NCBI GenBank assembly: GCA_036374175.1
Contig: DASUUH010000077.1
Span: forward strand, 1-42,040
Length of the DNA stretch: 42,040 nucleotides
DNA from: JASLBX01 sp036374175
Lineage (GTDB): Bacteria > Actinomycetota > Actinomycetes > Jiangellales > Jiangellaceae
Reading direction: 5' to 3'
In this document: positions 15,861 to 24,731 of the stretch, piece after piece
Layout: the number at the start of each line of letters is the position of its first letter
Numbering within the stretch: the first letter of the stretch is position 1
Made by a program: the position numbers and the translations under genes
Notes under the pieces: generated by a model
Database searches by the model: none
Seen by the model: only the letters and a program-made list of their open reading frames with translations
Told to the model about the DNA's origin: nothing

Positions 15861-17741
15861 ATGTCGAATGGCATGCGTCGTGGCCTGACCGCCCTGGTCA
15901 TGGTCACAGCGGCGATTACTCTGGTCGGTGGTACGGCCGGTGCACACCCGGAACCTGAGTCCGACGGTGGCGTACATATTTCAGATGGACCTCGTGATGC
16001 GCACCAGCACGGGGAGACCGCCGGTCATTTGCCGGCGAGCAGCACAGACAACATTGACGTTGTCAGCAAGTTGAAGCTGAAGAACGTCGTCCCGGAGAAG
16101 ATCGCCGACGTGGGAGTACTCGGCGACTATGCATACCTTGCCGCCTGGGGCGTCGTCACCTGTAAGTACAACGGCGTCCATGTCGTGGACATCGCCGACG
16201 TGGAAAATCCGAAGGAGGTCGCCTTCATCCCGTCCAAGGAGGGTAGCTACCCGGGCGAGGGTGTCCAGGCACTGTCGATCAGCACGCCGGCGTTCACCGG
16301 CGACATCCTGGTGACCAACAACGAGAAGTGCAACGAGAACGCCGGCTTCGGCGGGATGAACATCTACAACATCACCAATCCGACGCACCCAACGCCGCTT
16401 GCCGAAGGAATCGGCGACTTCACCGTTCCGGGCCAAGGCAAGAAGGCCGCGAATGAGATCCACAGCGTCTTTGCGTGGGATGCAGGTGACAAGGCGTATG
16501 CCGTGATGGTCGACAACGAAGAGGGCATGGATGTCGACATCATGGACATCACGAACCCGAAGAAGCCGTTCCTCGCCGCTGAATACGATCTGGATGTACT
16601 TTTCCCGCAGATCCTCCAGGCTGCGCCCAGCAACCTGATCGAAGTCTTTCTGCACGACATGATCGTCAAGGAAATCGACGGCCGTCAGGTCATGCTGCTG
16701 TCCTACTGGGACGCGGGATACGTCAAGGTCGATGTCACCGACGTGCTCAACCCCGTGTACCTGGGTGACACCGATTTCACCGACCCGGACCCAGAGGCCG
16801 CCGGCTTCTTCACCGATGAGGGCGAGCCAGTGCCACCGGAAGGCAATGGGCACCAGGCGGAGTTCACGGCCGACAACGCGTACGTTATTGGTGCCGACGA
16901 GGACTTCAACGCCTACGCGGCGGTCACTCGCAACCTCACCGACGGCACCGACATCAACACCGGGGGCCAGGGCAGCAACACGACACCACTGCAACCGGGC
17001 GACACGATCGAGGGCAGCACCACGTTCGCCGGCCGCGCCTGCAACGGCGACCCGGCAGTGCCCGCTGGCGACCCGAACGCGATCGACATCGCCGTGGTGG
17101 AGCGGGGTCTGTGCACATTCACCGAGAAGGTCCAAAACGTTGTCGCGGCAGGCGGCTGGGACGCGCTGCTGATCTTCAACCGGACCGGGTCGGACGCGTG
17201 TGACCAGACGCTCGGCATGCTTGCTGAAGGCAACATTCCAACGTTCGGTGTTGCACCGCGCGGCGAGGGCTTCGCCATCTTCAACGCGCCGTACGACAAT
17301 GCGCAGTGCCTGGCCGGCAACGGGAGCCAGCTCGCCCCGATTCCGATCGGAACGAAGGGTGACACGCTCCGGTTCTCGTCGTACTTCGACGGGTGGGGCT
17401 ACGTGCATCTGTTCCGCAACCAGGACGGCAAGATGGCCGAGCTCGACACGTACGCCGTTCCAGAGGCCCACGACCCGGCATATGCCTCGGGCTTCGGGGA
17501 TCTGTCCGTGCACGAAGTTGCGACGTCGCACCAGGTCGCCAACCGGCTGTACTTCTCGTACTACGCGGCCGGGTTCCGGGTGGCCGAGATCGTCAACGAC
17601 AAGATCGTCGAAGTCGGCCACTACATCGCCGAGGGAGGAAACAACTTCTGGGGCGTCGAGGTATTCGAGAAAGACGGTCAAGAGTACGTCGCCGCGAGCG
17701 ATCGAGACCACGGGTTGTGGATCTTTAAGTACAACGACTGA
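15861..17741 (+). CDS. secreted LVIVD-repeat protein with inserted PA domain
   Basis: The protein has 626 residues; the ATG at 15861 has GGGGAG upstream. Residues 1-28 are a signal peptide ending in TAGA-HP, followed by a His-rich low-complexity region. Repeats of the LVIVD type follow (GVHVVDIADVENPKEVAF, GGMNIYNITNPTHPTPL, YVKVDVTDVLNPVYLGD), which fold as a beta-propeller. A protease-associated (PA) domain is inserted at about 380-490 (IAVVERGLCTFTEKVQN, then GWDALLIFNR), and more propeller sequence follows. This extracellular family is widespread in Actinomycetota and of unknown function, possibly binding protein or carbohydrate. A strong hairpin terminator follows at 17764. Confidence 0.85.
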   Translation: MSNGMRRGLTALVMVTAAITLVGGTAGAHPEPESDGGVHISDGPRDAHQHGETAGHLPASSTDNIDVVSKLKLKNVVPEKIADVGVLGDYAYLAAWGVVTCKYNGVHVVDIADVENPKEVAFIPSKEGSYPGEGVQALSISTPAFTGDILVTNNEKCNENAGFGGMNIYNITNPTHPTPLAEGIGDFTVPGQGKKAANEIHSVFAWDAGDKAYAVMVDNEEGMDVDIMDITNPKKPFLAAEYDLDVLFPQILQAAPSNLIEVFLHDMIVKEIDGRQVMLLSYWDAGYVKVDVTDVLNPVYLGDTDFTDPDPEAAGFFTDEGEPVPPEGNGHQAEFTADNAYVIGADEDFNAYAAVTRNLTDGTDINTGGQGSNTTPLQPGDTIEGSTTFAGRACNGDPAVPAGDPNAIDIAVVERGLCTFTEKVQNVVAAGGWDALLIFNRTGSDACDQTLGMLAEGNIPTFGVAPRGEGFAIFNAPYDNAQCLAGNGSQLAPIPIGTKGDTLRFSSYFDGWGYVHLFRNQDGKMAELDTYAVPEAHDPAYASGFGDLSVHEVATSHQVANRLYFSYYAAGFRVAEIVNDKIVEVGHYIAEGGNNFWGVEVFEKDGQEYVAASDRDHGLWIFKYND

Positions 17742-17763
17742 CCGATCCGCCCGTTAGCACCCC

Positions 17764-17797
17764 GGTGGGGCCGGCCGCAGCAGCGGCCGGCCCCACC
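17764..17797. terminator. strong bidirectional hairpin between convergent genes
   Basis: A perfect 15-bp stem (17764-17778 with 17783-17797), almost all G and C, closes a 4-nt AGCA loop. It lies 22 nt after the stop of the LVIVD gene and 35 nt before the stop of the convergent nhaA gene. It has no T tract, as is usual in high-GC actinobacteria. Confidence 0.85.
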
Positions 17798-17831
17798 TGC
17801 GGGGCGGTAGCGCGACTTCGCAGAGAGCCGA

Positions 17832-19727
17832 TCAACCTTGCAACGATTCCTCGGCCTGCGACAGCGCCGTGCGCACCAGGGCCTGCAACGAGTCGATGTC
17901 GAAGGCGCCATGGTGGCGCAGGCCGTTGGCGAAGAATGTGGGCGTGCCCGTGACTCCACTCTGGTCGGCGCTGTCGATATCGCGTTCAACCCGGAGCGCA
18001 TGCTTGCGCTTACGCAAGTCCGCGCTGAACCGGCCAACGTCGAGGCCAAGCGTGCGGGCGTAATCCATCAGGTCGTCGGCGGTCAGCGAGTCCTGGTGGG
18101 CGAACAGCACGTCGTACATCTCCCAGAAGCTGCCCTGCGCGCCGGCGGCCTCGGCGGCCTCGGCAGCGAGCCGGGCGTCTTCGTGCACATCCTCGAGTGG
18201 CAGGTGCCTGAACACGAACCGCAGGTCCGCCCCGAACTCGGCCAGCAGCTCCCGGACGACCGGCTCGGCCTGGCCGCAGTACGGACATTGGAAGTCTCCG
18301 TATTCGACCAATGTAACGGGCGCATCTTTCGGGCCACGGATGTGGTCTCTGTCCGCATCCACGGGGTCAACTAGATCAACAATGGGCTCGACGGCCGCCG
18401 TCACACGGCCCGTCCGCGTCCGCGCCGGCAGTCCGTCGACCACCCGGAATGCCAGCCAGGACAGTCCGGTCGCCAGCACTGAGGCCGCCAGGATGCCGAT
18501 CTTGGCCTGGCCGAGCGCCTCCCCGCTGAGCGCGATCTCGGCGATGAACAGCGAGACGGTGAATCCGATGCCCGCGACGGCGGCGGCCCCGACCAGCGGC
18601 GGCCACGGCACCGTAAGCGGGAACCCGCCAAGGGCGCGGCGGGTGGCCAGCCAGCTCGCCGCAGTGATACCGGTCAGCTTTCCTAATACCAGGCCCGCGA
18701 CGATCCCGATGGTGATCGGTGACGTCACCGCATTTCCCAACGCGTCCCTATCCAGTTCGACCCCTGCGTTCGCCAGAGCGAAGATCGGAACGATCACGTA
18801 ACTGGTCCACGGGTGAAACAGCTGCTGCATTCGTTCGTTTGGCGATATCGCTTGCTGCAGGCCACGGCTAGCCGAGCGGGCGAACTGTGATGTCGGCTGT
18901 TCGCGGAACGAGCGCCACAGGAAGGCTGCTTGCTCAAGATCGCTGCGTGACGGTGGGTACGCCGTGGCGAGCAGACCCATGAGGACACCCGCGATGGTCG
19001 GATGGACGCCCGCCTCGTGCATCGCCAGCCACAGGCCGATGCCCAAGGCGAGGTACGGCCCGCCGTGCTGGACACCGAGCGCTCGGAGCACGACCACGAT
19101 GCCGAACAGCAGAGACGCAACAACCATCGGAACCAACGACAGGTTGCTGGAGTAGACCAATGCGATGACCACAAGAGCGCCCACGTCGTCGACGATCACG
19201 AGCGTGAGCAGGAACACCCGGACCCGCATCGGTGTCCGGCGGCCGACGAGGGCAAGTACCCCAAGGGCGAACGCTGTGTCGGTGGCCATCACGATGCCCC
19301 ACGCGTGCCCCGCGTCGGTTCCTGCATTGATGGCCAGGTAGATCGACGCGGGGACGACCATCCCGCCGATCGCCGCCAGTACTGGCACTGCGACACGGCG
19401 CCGATCCCGGAGGTCACCAAGATCGAGTTCGCGCCGGATCTCAAGGCCGATGACGAAGAAGAACAACGCCATCAGCCCGTCGTTGATCCACTCCCGGAGC
19501 TCGAGCGATAGCTCCGCGCCGGCCAGCTGAATCGACAGTTCGCTGGTCCAGACGGTCTCGTAGGTGGATCCCCACGGCGAATTCACCCAGAGAAGCGCGG
19601 TGAGCGCCGCACCGAGCAGAATGACGGCGCTGCCGACCTCGGTCGCGACGAATACTCGCAGCGGTCGGGCGAGGTTGCGGACAACGGTGGTCCGTCCACT
19701 CCAGCCTGCGGAGGCGCCGGTAGCCAT
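17832..19727 (-). CDS. nhaA: Na+/H+ antiporter NhaA fused to a DsbA-like thioredoxin domain
   Basis: The protein has 631 residues. Residues about 15-440 are a full NhaA antiporter with about 11-12 membrane helices: LMALFFFVIGLEIRREL near 85, ATDTAFALG at 148-156, and the ion-binding Asp180-Asp181 pair in VIVDDVGAL, matching Asp163-Asp164 of E. coli NhaA. Residues about 455-631 are a DsbA-like thioredoxin fold with a CPYC active site (Cys481, Cys484) and a cis-proline in GTPTFF (Pro596). NhaA exchanges Na+ for H+ across the membrane; NhaA-thioredoxin fusions are known in Actinomycetota. The two-domain length is complete and in frame. The ATG at 19727 has only a weak ribosome-binding site. Confidence 0.93.
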   Translation of the reverse strand: MATGASAGWSGRTTVVRNLARPLRVFVATEVGSAVILLGAALTALLWVNSPWGSTYETVWTSELSIQLAGAELSLELREWINDGLMALFFFVIGLEIRRELDLGDLRDRRRVAVPVLAAIGGMVVPASIYLAINAGTDAGHAWGIVMATDTAFALGVLALVGRRTPMRVRVFLLTLVIVDDVGALVVIALVYSSNLSLVPMVVASLLFGIVVVLRALGVQHGGPYLALGIGLWLAMHEAGVHPTIAGVLMGLLATAYPPSRSDLEQAAFLWRSFREQPTSQFARSASRGLQQAISPNERMQQLFHPWTSYVIVPIFALANAGVELDRDALGNAVTSPITIGIVAGLVLGKLTGITAASWLATRRALGGFPLTVPWPPLVGAAAVAGIGFTVSLFIAEIALSGEALGQAKIGILAASVLATGLSWLAFRVVDGLPARTRTGRVTAAVEPIVDLVDPVDADRDHIRGPKDAPVTLVEYGDFQCPYCGQAEPVVRELLAEFGADLRFVFRHLPLEDVHEDARLAAEAAEAAGAQGSFWEMYDVLFAHQDSLTADDLMDYARTLGLDVGRFSADLRKRKHALRVERDIDSADQSGVTGTPTFFANGLRHHGAFDIDSLQALVRTALSQAEESLQG

Positions 19728-19954
19728 GTGTCACCCCACCCCAGGTGCCGCTGGAGCGCTGCGCGCGGAAGTGAAGAAGGTGCCGAACTGGAGCGGGTGA
19801 GCGTGGTTCACCTGGGCAGTTCCTCGCTCAGATGGCTTGTCGACTGGATGACGATCGCAACAGCTGATCGGCCCGGGTGATTCCCTGGCATCCACAAGGT
19901 GGTGACCACGCGGGTCGGTGGAATGCCGCGGCTGTGCGGGCGGTTCGCCTAGAC

Positions 19955-20842
19955 ATGGCGACCGAGGTTCTGCGATATACCGCTTTCTCCAGCGACCCGG
20001 CGGGCGGAAACCCGGCCGGAATCGTGCTCGACGCAGCAGGACTCGACGATGCTGAGTTGCTGTCGACAGCAGCGGACGTCGGCTTCTCTGAGACCGCGTT
20101 CCTGACCCCGCCGCCACCAAATCTCGATGCGCCACCAGGCCGCGGCTTCACCGTTCGCTACTTCAGCCCACTGGCCGAGGTCGCATTCTGCGGCCACGCG
20201 ACCGTGGCGACGGCGGTCGCACTGGCCGAGCGGATAGGTCCAGGCGAGCTGGTCTTCTCGACGCCGGCGGGTGTCATCCCCGTGACCGTGACCGAACGCG
20301 GCGGCGTCCCGTACGCGACCCTGACCAGCATCGAGCCGCACACGTCCAAAGTGGCTGCGGACGACGTCGTCGAGGCCCTCGCGGCGCTTGGCTGGGGGCC
20401 CGGCGACCTGGATCCGGCACTGCCGCCGGCCATCGCCAACGCAGGCAATGATCATCTCGTGATCGCGGCCGCCACGCGAGAGCGGCTTGCGGATCTCGAC
20501 TATGACTTCGACAGGTTGAAGGCCCTGATGGAGAAGCTAGGGCTTACCACCGTGCACCTTGTGTGGCGGGAGTCGAACACCGTGTTCCACGTCCGCGACC
20601 CGTTCCCGGTTGGCGGAGTGGTCGAAGACCCGGCCACGGGCGCAGCTGCGGCTGCGTTCGGTGCCTATCTGCGGGCCAACGGGCTCGTCCGGCTCGATGA
20701 GTCGGCGCAGATCACCCTGCGTCAGGGCGAGGACATGGGCCGCCCGAGCCTGCTTACCGTGGAACTCCTCGCCGAGGACCCACGAGTCCGCGTGTCAGGG
20801 ACGGCGGCCCGTCTCGACTCCGGAGCCGAGCGCCTCGGTTAG
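19955..20842 (+). CDS. PhzF-family epimerase/isomerase
   Basis: The protein has 295 residues from the ATG at 19955 (MATEVLRYTAFSS); the upstream extension to 19877 is not supported. The PhzF fold is marked by DPAGGNPAGIVL, GFSETAFLTP with the catalytic Glu, FSPLAEVAFCGHATVA and EDPATGAAAAAFGAYL. PhzF-like enzymes isomerise or epimerise small acids without a cofactor. The genuine phenazine enzyme sits in phz operons, which are absent here, so the substrate is unknown. It is divergent from nhaA and lies 56 nt before the STAND ATPase gene. No good ribosome-binding site is visible. Confidence 0.9.
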   Translation: MATEVLRYTAFSSDPAGGNPAGIVLDAAGLDDAELLSTAADVGFSETAFLTPPPPNLDAPPGRGFTVRYFSPLAEVAFCGHATVATAVALAERIGPGELVFSTPAGVIPVTVTERGGVPYATLTSIEPHTSKVAADDVVEALAALGWGPGDLDPALPPAIANAGNDHLVIAAATRERLADLDYDFDRLKALMEKLGLTTVHLVWRESNTVFHVRDPFPVGGVVEDPATGAAAAAFGAYLRANGLVRLDESAQITLRQGEDMGRPSLLTVELLAEDPRVRVSGTAARLDSGAERLG

Positions 20843-20898
20843 TAGCGGCCGTCGGCCGACATCTGGGAGGCCGTAAGGTCCTTCGGCATGATAAGGCC

Positions 20899-23475
20899 AT
20901 GATTGGTCGCGAGGTGCAGCTGGCGAGCGTGGCCGAGTTGCTGCGCGCACACCGCCTCGTCACCATCACCGGCACCGGCGGTGTGGGCAAATCAACCCTC
21001 GCCCGGGCGGCCGCGGAACAGGACGGCCGCGGTGTGTTCAGGGCTGACGTCGCGACCCTGCGTGGCGATGACCTACCGGAAGAGCTGGTTGGCTGCCTCG
21101 GCTTCTCGTCCTGGGACGCCTTACTCAGCGACGACGGACTCGGGCCGATGCTGATACTCCTGGACGACTGCGAGCGCTTTGCCGGGCCGATCGCCGATCT
21201 GGTGCTGGAGCTGCTGGAACAGCGCCCGGAGGCAACGGTACTAGCCACCAGCCGCGAGCCCTTGGACGTTCCCGACGAGCGGGTCTTCGTGCTGCCGCCG
21301 CTTTCCTTGGCAGGGCAGCCGTCGGACGCGGCGCAGCTGTTCGTCACGCTTGCCACCGCCCGCGGTCAGCAACCGCCCGAGCGGTGGGACGACGTCGAAT
21401 CCCTCTGCCGCAGCCTCGATGGACTGCCACTGGCCATCGAGCTCGCCGCCGGTCGGGCCGCAGTGCTGACTCCGGCCGAAATCAGGGACAGTGTCGAGAC
21501 CCGCCTCGACTTGCTGTCCCGAGCTCGCCCACGTACCGATGACCGGCGGTCCAGCCTGGACGCGACCATCGCGTGGTCGGTCGACCTGCTCGACGACACT
21601 GCCCGGTCGGTTCTCGAGGCCGTGTCGGTGTGCGCCGGCCCGTTCACCCTGGACCTGGCGGCCCATGTCGCCGGTCTGCCGAGCCCGGCGCACGCCGTGC
21701 CCGTACTTCAGACACTCGTGACCCGTTCACTGGTGGTCCGCGAACCGGCCCGCGATACGTCATGGTTCCGGCTGCTCAACACCATTCGGACACACTGCCG
21801 CAGCCGGCTATCGACGAGCGGCCGGCTGGGGGCGACGCGGGAGCGCTTCGTCGACGCCATCGCCGTCATATGTGACCGACTGTCGGATCCGGTCGTCCAT
21901 ATGCAGGATCCACGAACGCCCGACGAAGTTCGCCGCAACTACCGGAACATCGCTGCGGCAGTCACGTGGTGCATCGAAAACGACCGTACGCCGGCGCGGG
22001 CCGTCCGGATGTTGATGCCGCTGTATTGGCTCGAAGACGTCGGCTACCAGTCCGAGGCCGCAGAGCTCATCACTCGCCTCGTGGAGCGGTGGCCAGACGT
22101 GGGAAGTATCGCCTGGGGCTTGTTGTCGAACCTCAACCGGGTAGCGCACCGCACCGCGGCCGCGCGTTCGGCCGCCATTCGGGCACTGGACGGCGGCGGA
22201 TTCGGAGCCGCCTTGGCGCATCGGACACTCGGCATCTTGGACCGCCAGGGCGGCAAGCCCGAGCAGGCCGTAGAACACTTCCGCGCAGGAGCCGCAGCAG
22301 CGCAAGCCGCCGGTCTGCGTGCGCACGTCCTGGAGTTGGACGGGCACCGGGCTCTGGCCATTCTCGCCATGGGGGACGTGGACGCGGCCGTCCAACTACT
22401 GGCCCGGTTGGAGGATGAAAGCCGCGAGTACGCCCTGTGCCAGCGCTGCATCCGGTTGTTCGAGAGCCACGTCCTGCTCCGGATCGACTCGGCCAGGGCG
22501 GCCACGCTCGCCTCGGAAGTGCTGGCCGACGCCCGCCATCACGAACACACCTGGGCCGTCGGAACAGCTGCCTACCAGGTGGCTCTGGCGTCGTTGCTCA
22601 ACAAAGACCTGGCCACGGCCGCCGAACATGCGGCTCAAGCCCTAGTCGCGTTCGACGCCGCGCACGAGGTGGTCGAACTGCGCCAGGCGCTCATGGTGGC
22701 CGCAGCCGTACTGGAGCGGAAGGGTGCCACCGACGATGCCGTTCTCGCCCTGGCGGCCGCTGGCCGGCTGCCGGCCCGGACGTTGAGCGCATCCGATAGG
22801 GAGTTGCTGGCGCGGTTACGCGTCAACCCGGACTCACTGCCGCCACTCGTCGGCGAGTACTCGCTGGACATGACCTGTCGGGCGCTGCGAAGTGAACCGT
22901 CAGGCGGGGCGCCCCCGGACCAGCCTCTCGTGGAGCCGGACGAAGCTGCCGCCAACGCGTTCATCCGCCAGGGCGACGTGTGGAAGGTGAGTTTCGCTAA
23001 CCGGACCGCGTTCGCCCGTCACACCAAGGGCATGTCCGATCTCGCCACCTTGCTGAGCCGGCCCGGTCAGGAAGTGTCGGCGATGGATTTGGCCGGCGCG
23101 GGCGCGATGGTTGCCGGCACCGGACCGGTGCTCGACGAGCGGGCGCGGGCCGAGTACCAGCAGCGGATTCGCGAACTACAGGCGGAGGTGGACGACGCCG
23201 ACCGGGCCAACGATCCTTACCGCGCTGAGCAGGCGACTCTTGAGCTCGATGCGCTCGTGGACGAGCTCAGCTCGGCGTACGGGCTGGGAGGTCGAAGCAG
23301 GGCGACGGGTGAGACGGCCGAGCGCGCGCGGACCGCTGTCACCTGGCGCATCCGGGCTGCAATCGACCGATTGAACGCCGGTCATCCCGAGCTGGCCGAT
23401 CACCTGCGACGATCGGTACAAACTGGTCGATTCTGCCGCTACGATCCGCCAGCGGAAGTCTCCTGGAAGCTCTGA
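20899..23475 (+). CDS. STAND-family ATPase regulator lacking a helix-turn-helix
   Basis: The protein has 858 residues. A P-loop GTGGVGKST is at residues 25-33, a Walker B-like MLILLDDCER at about 90 and the sensor-like VLATSREPL near 115: an NB-ARC/AfsR-type STAND module. GLPLAIELAAGR follows, as in AfsR-like regulators, then TPR-like helices. The last about 190 residues match a C-terminal domain common in actinobacterial ATPases and cyclases: GDVWKVSFANRTAFARHTKG, LATLLSRPGQEVSAMDL, then VQTGRFCRYDP at the end. There is no LuxR, SARP or other DNA-binding domain, so it may act by protein contacts or through that C-terminal domain. It precedes the methyltransferase gene by 85 nt. Confidence 0.8.
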   Translation: MIGREVQLASVAELLRAHRLVTITGTGGVGKSTLARAAAEQDGRGVFRADVATLRGDDLPEELVGCLGFSSWDALLSDDGLGPMLILLDDCERFAGPIADLVLELLEQRPEATVLATSREPLDVPDERVFVLPPLSLAGQPSDAAQLFVTLATARGQQPPERWDDVESLCRSLDGLPLAIELAAGRAAVLTPAEIRDSVETRLDLLSRARPRTDDRRSSLDATIAWSVDLLDDTARSVLEAVSVCAGPFTLDLAAHVAGLPSPAHAVPVLQTLVTRSLVVREPARDTSWFRLLNTIRTHCRSRLSTSGRLGATRERFVDAIAVICDRLSDPVVHMQDPRTPDEVRRNYRNIAAAVTWCIENDRTPARAVRMLMPLYWLEDVGYQSEAAELITRLVERWPDVGSIAWGLLSNLNRVAHRTAAARSAAIRALDGGGFGAALAHRTLGILDRQGGKPEQAVEHFRAGAAAAQAAGLRAHVLELDGHRALAILAMGDVDAAVQLLARLEDESREYALCQRCIRLFESHVLLRIDSARAATLASEVLADARHHEHTWAVGTAAYQVALASLLNKDLATAAEHAAQALVAFDAAHEVVELRQALMVAAAVLERKGATDDAVLALAAAGRLPARTLSASDRELLARLRVNPDSLPPLVGEYSLDMTCRALRSEPSGGAPPDQPLVEPDEAAANAFIRQGDVWKVSFANRTAFARHTKGMSDLATLLSRPGQEVSAMDLAGAGAMVAGTGPVLDERARAEYQQRIRELQAEVDDADRANDPYRAEQATLELDALVDELSSAYGLGGRSRATGETAERARTAVTWRIRAAIDRLNAGHPELADHLRRSVQTGRFCRYDPPAEVSWKL

Positions 23476-23492
23476 CCACACGGTGTGCGGCG

Positions 23493-23514
23493 CCACCTCA
23501 CGCCTAAGAGGTGG
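23493..23514 (+). terminator. possible hairpin between STAND ATPase and methyltransferase genes
   Basis: CCACCTC and GAGGTGG form a perfect 7-bp stem with an 8-nt loop, 17 nt after the ATPase stop and 46 nt before the methyltransferase GTG. It could be a terminator or an attenuator; there is no T tract. Confidence 0.3.
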
Positions 23515-23560
23515 AAGCACAAGCGAGCAGGCACATGCCTGCCGGACCGAATGGAGCACC

Positions 23561-24625
23561 GTGACCACCGCAGACACCAATCCGGAACAGGCGCTGGAGG
23601 ACCGCATCGTTTCATCCGCGGTCGCCGCACTTGAGATGTTCTCGATCCACCTCGGCCGGCGGCTCGGTCTATACCGGGCGCTCGCTGACGCCCCGATGAC
23701 CGCGCCGGCGTTGGCTGTCGCAGCCGGCATCGACGATCGGTATGCGCGCGAATGGCTCGAGCAGCAGGCGGTGGCCGGCTTTGTCGCCGTCGAGGACGCC
23801 GGGGAGGTGTGGGACCGGCGGCGCTACCGGTTGACCGAAGCTGCCCAGGCCGTATTCGTCACTCCCGACGATCCACGCCATGTCTCACCCCTTGCCGACA
23901 TGATCGGCGGCGTCGCCCAGACGATCAATGCGGTCGCATCGGCGTTCCGCACCGGCGACGGCGTGCCGTTCGCCGCCTACGGTGAGCACCTCCGCGAGGG
24001 TCAGGGCGCGATCAACCGGCCGGCCTTTGTTCACGACCTCGTGCCGGCGTGGATCGGGGCAGTGCCCGGCCTGGCAGAGTCGGTGCGCCGGGTGGCGGAC
24101 CTCGGCTGCGGCGTCGGATGGTCGACCATCGCGATGGCGGACCAACTCCCGCACGCCGAGGTGATCGGCTGGGACGCGGACCTGGCGAGCATCGAATCGG
24201 CGCAGCGCAACGCCGCGGAGGCGGACGCCGACGTCAAGTTCTTCGCCGCGGATGCGCAGGAGATGGCCGCAAACGGCCCGTTCGACCTGGTGACCATCCT
24301 CGAGGCCCTGCACGACATGGCGCAGCCGGCCGCTGTATTGCAGGCCGCGCGCGAGGCGCTTGGTCCGGACGGCGTGGTGCTCGTTGCGGACGAGAACGTG
24401 CCGGACCACTTCAGCGGCTCCGGCGATGAACTCGAGCGCATGATGTACGGCTGGAGCGTCACCCATTGCCTTCCGTCCGCGCTGGCAGAAGAGCCGTCGG
24501 CTGGGATCGGCACCGTGATCCGCGCTCCGATCGTCAAGGAGCTGGCCACCCAGGCAGGATTCAGCTCGGTGGGGCGGCTCAATGTCGACGCCGGCTTCTT
24601 CCAGCTCTACGTCCTCCGCCCGTAA
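23561..24625 (+). CDS. class I SAM-dependent methyltransferase
   Basis: The protein has 354 residues from the GTG at 23561, with GGAG 4 nt upstream. The N-terminal part (about 15-105) is a winged-helix dimerisation-like domain (LALEMF.IHLGRRLGLY, then ALAVAAGIDDRYAREWLEQQ), as in small-molecule O-methyltransferases. The SAM-binding motif DLGCGVG is at 180-186, followed by GWDADLASIESAQRNA and the post-motif FDLVTILEALHDM. It probably methylates a small molecule in the cytoplasm; the acceptor is unknown. It may be cotranscribed with the STAND ATPase gene. The stop is followed by a long inverted repeat at 24642-24710. Confidence 0.88.
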   Translation: MTTADTNPEQALEDRIVSSAVAALEMFSIHLGRRLGLYRALADAPMTAPALAVAAGIDDRYAREWLEQQAVAGFVAVEDAGEVWDRRRYRLTEAAQAVFVTPDDPRHVSPLADMIGGVAQTINAVASAFRTGDGVPFAAYGEHLREGQGAINRPAFVHDLVPAWIGAVPGLAESVRRVADLGCGVGWSTIAMADQLPHAEVIGWDADLASIESAQRNAAEADADVKFFAADAQEMAANGPFDLVTILEALHDMAQPAAVLQAAREALGPDGVVLVADENVPDHFSGSGDELERMMYGWSVTHCLPSALAEEPSAGIGTVIRAPIVKELATQAGFSSVGRLNVDAGFFQLYVLRP

Positions 24626-24641
24626 GCCCCACCCCACTACT

Positions 24642-24710
24642 CCGCGTTGATCATGGGCGTTTCGTGGTAAACGGCGAGCCGAAACCACGAAACGCCCATG
24701 ATAAACGCGG
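24642..24710. repeat. long inverted repeat (REP-like / bidirectional terminator)
   Basis: Arms of 27 nt (24642-24668 and 24684-24710) pair with a single mismatch around a 15-nt centre that itself holds CGGC and GCCG. It lies exactly between the convergent methyltransferase and xylB genes. The stem is less GC-rich than usual terminators and contains ATCATGGGCGTTTCGTGGT. Length and composition suggest a member of a dispersed palindromic family that may also terminate transcription both ways. Confidence 0.7.
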
Positions 24711-24731
24711 GGTGGGAGTGAGGGGTTGGGG

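Noticed and set aside
15981..17711. A 576-codon open frame on the minus strand
   Set aside because: It is antisense to the well-supported secreted LVIVD/PA protein, shows no recognisable family and arises from the lack of stop codons in high-GC DNA.
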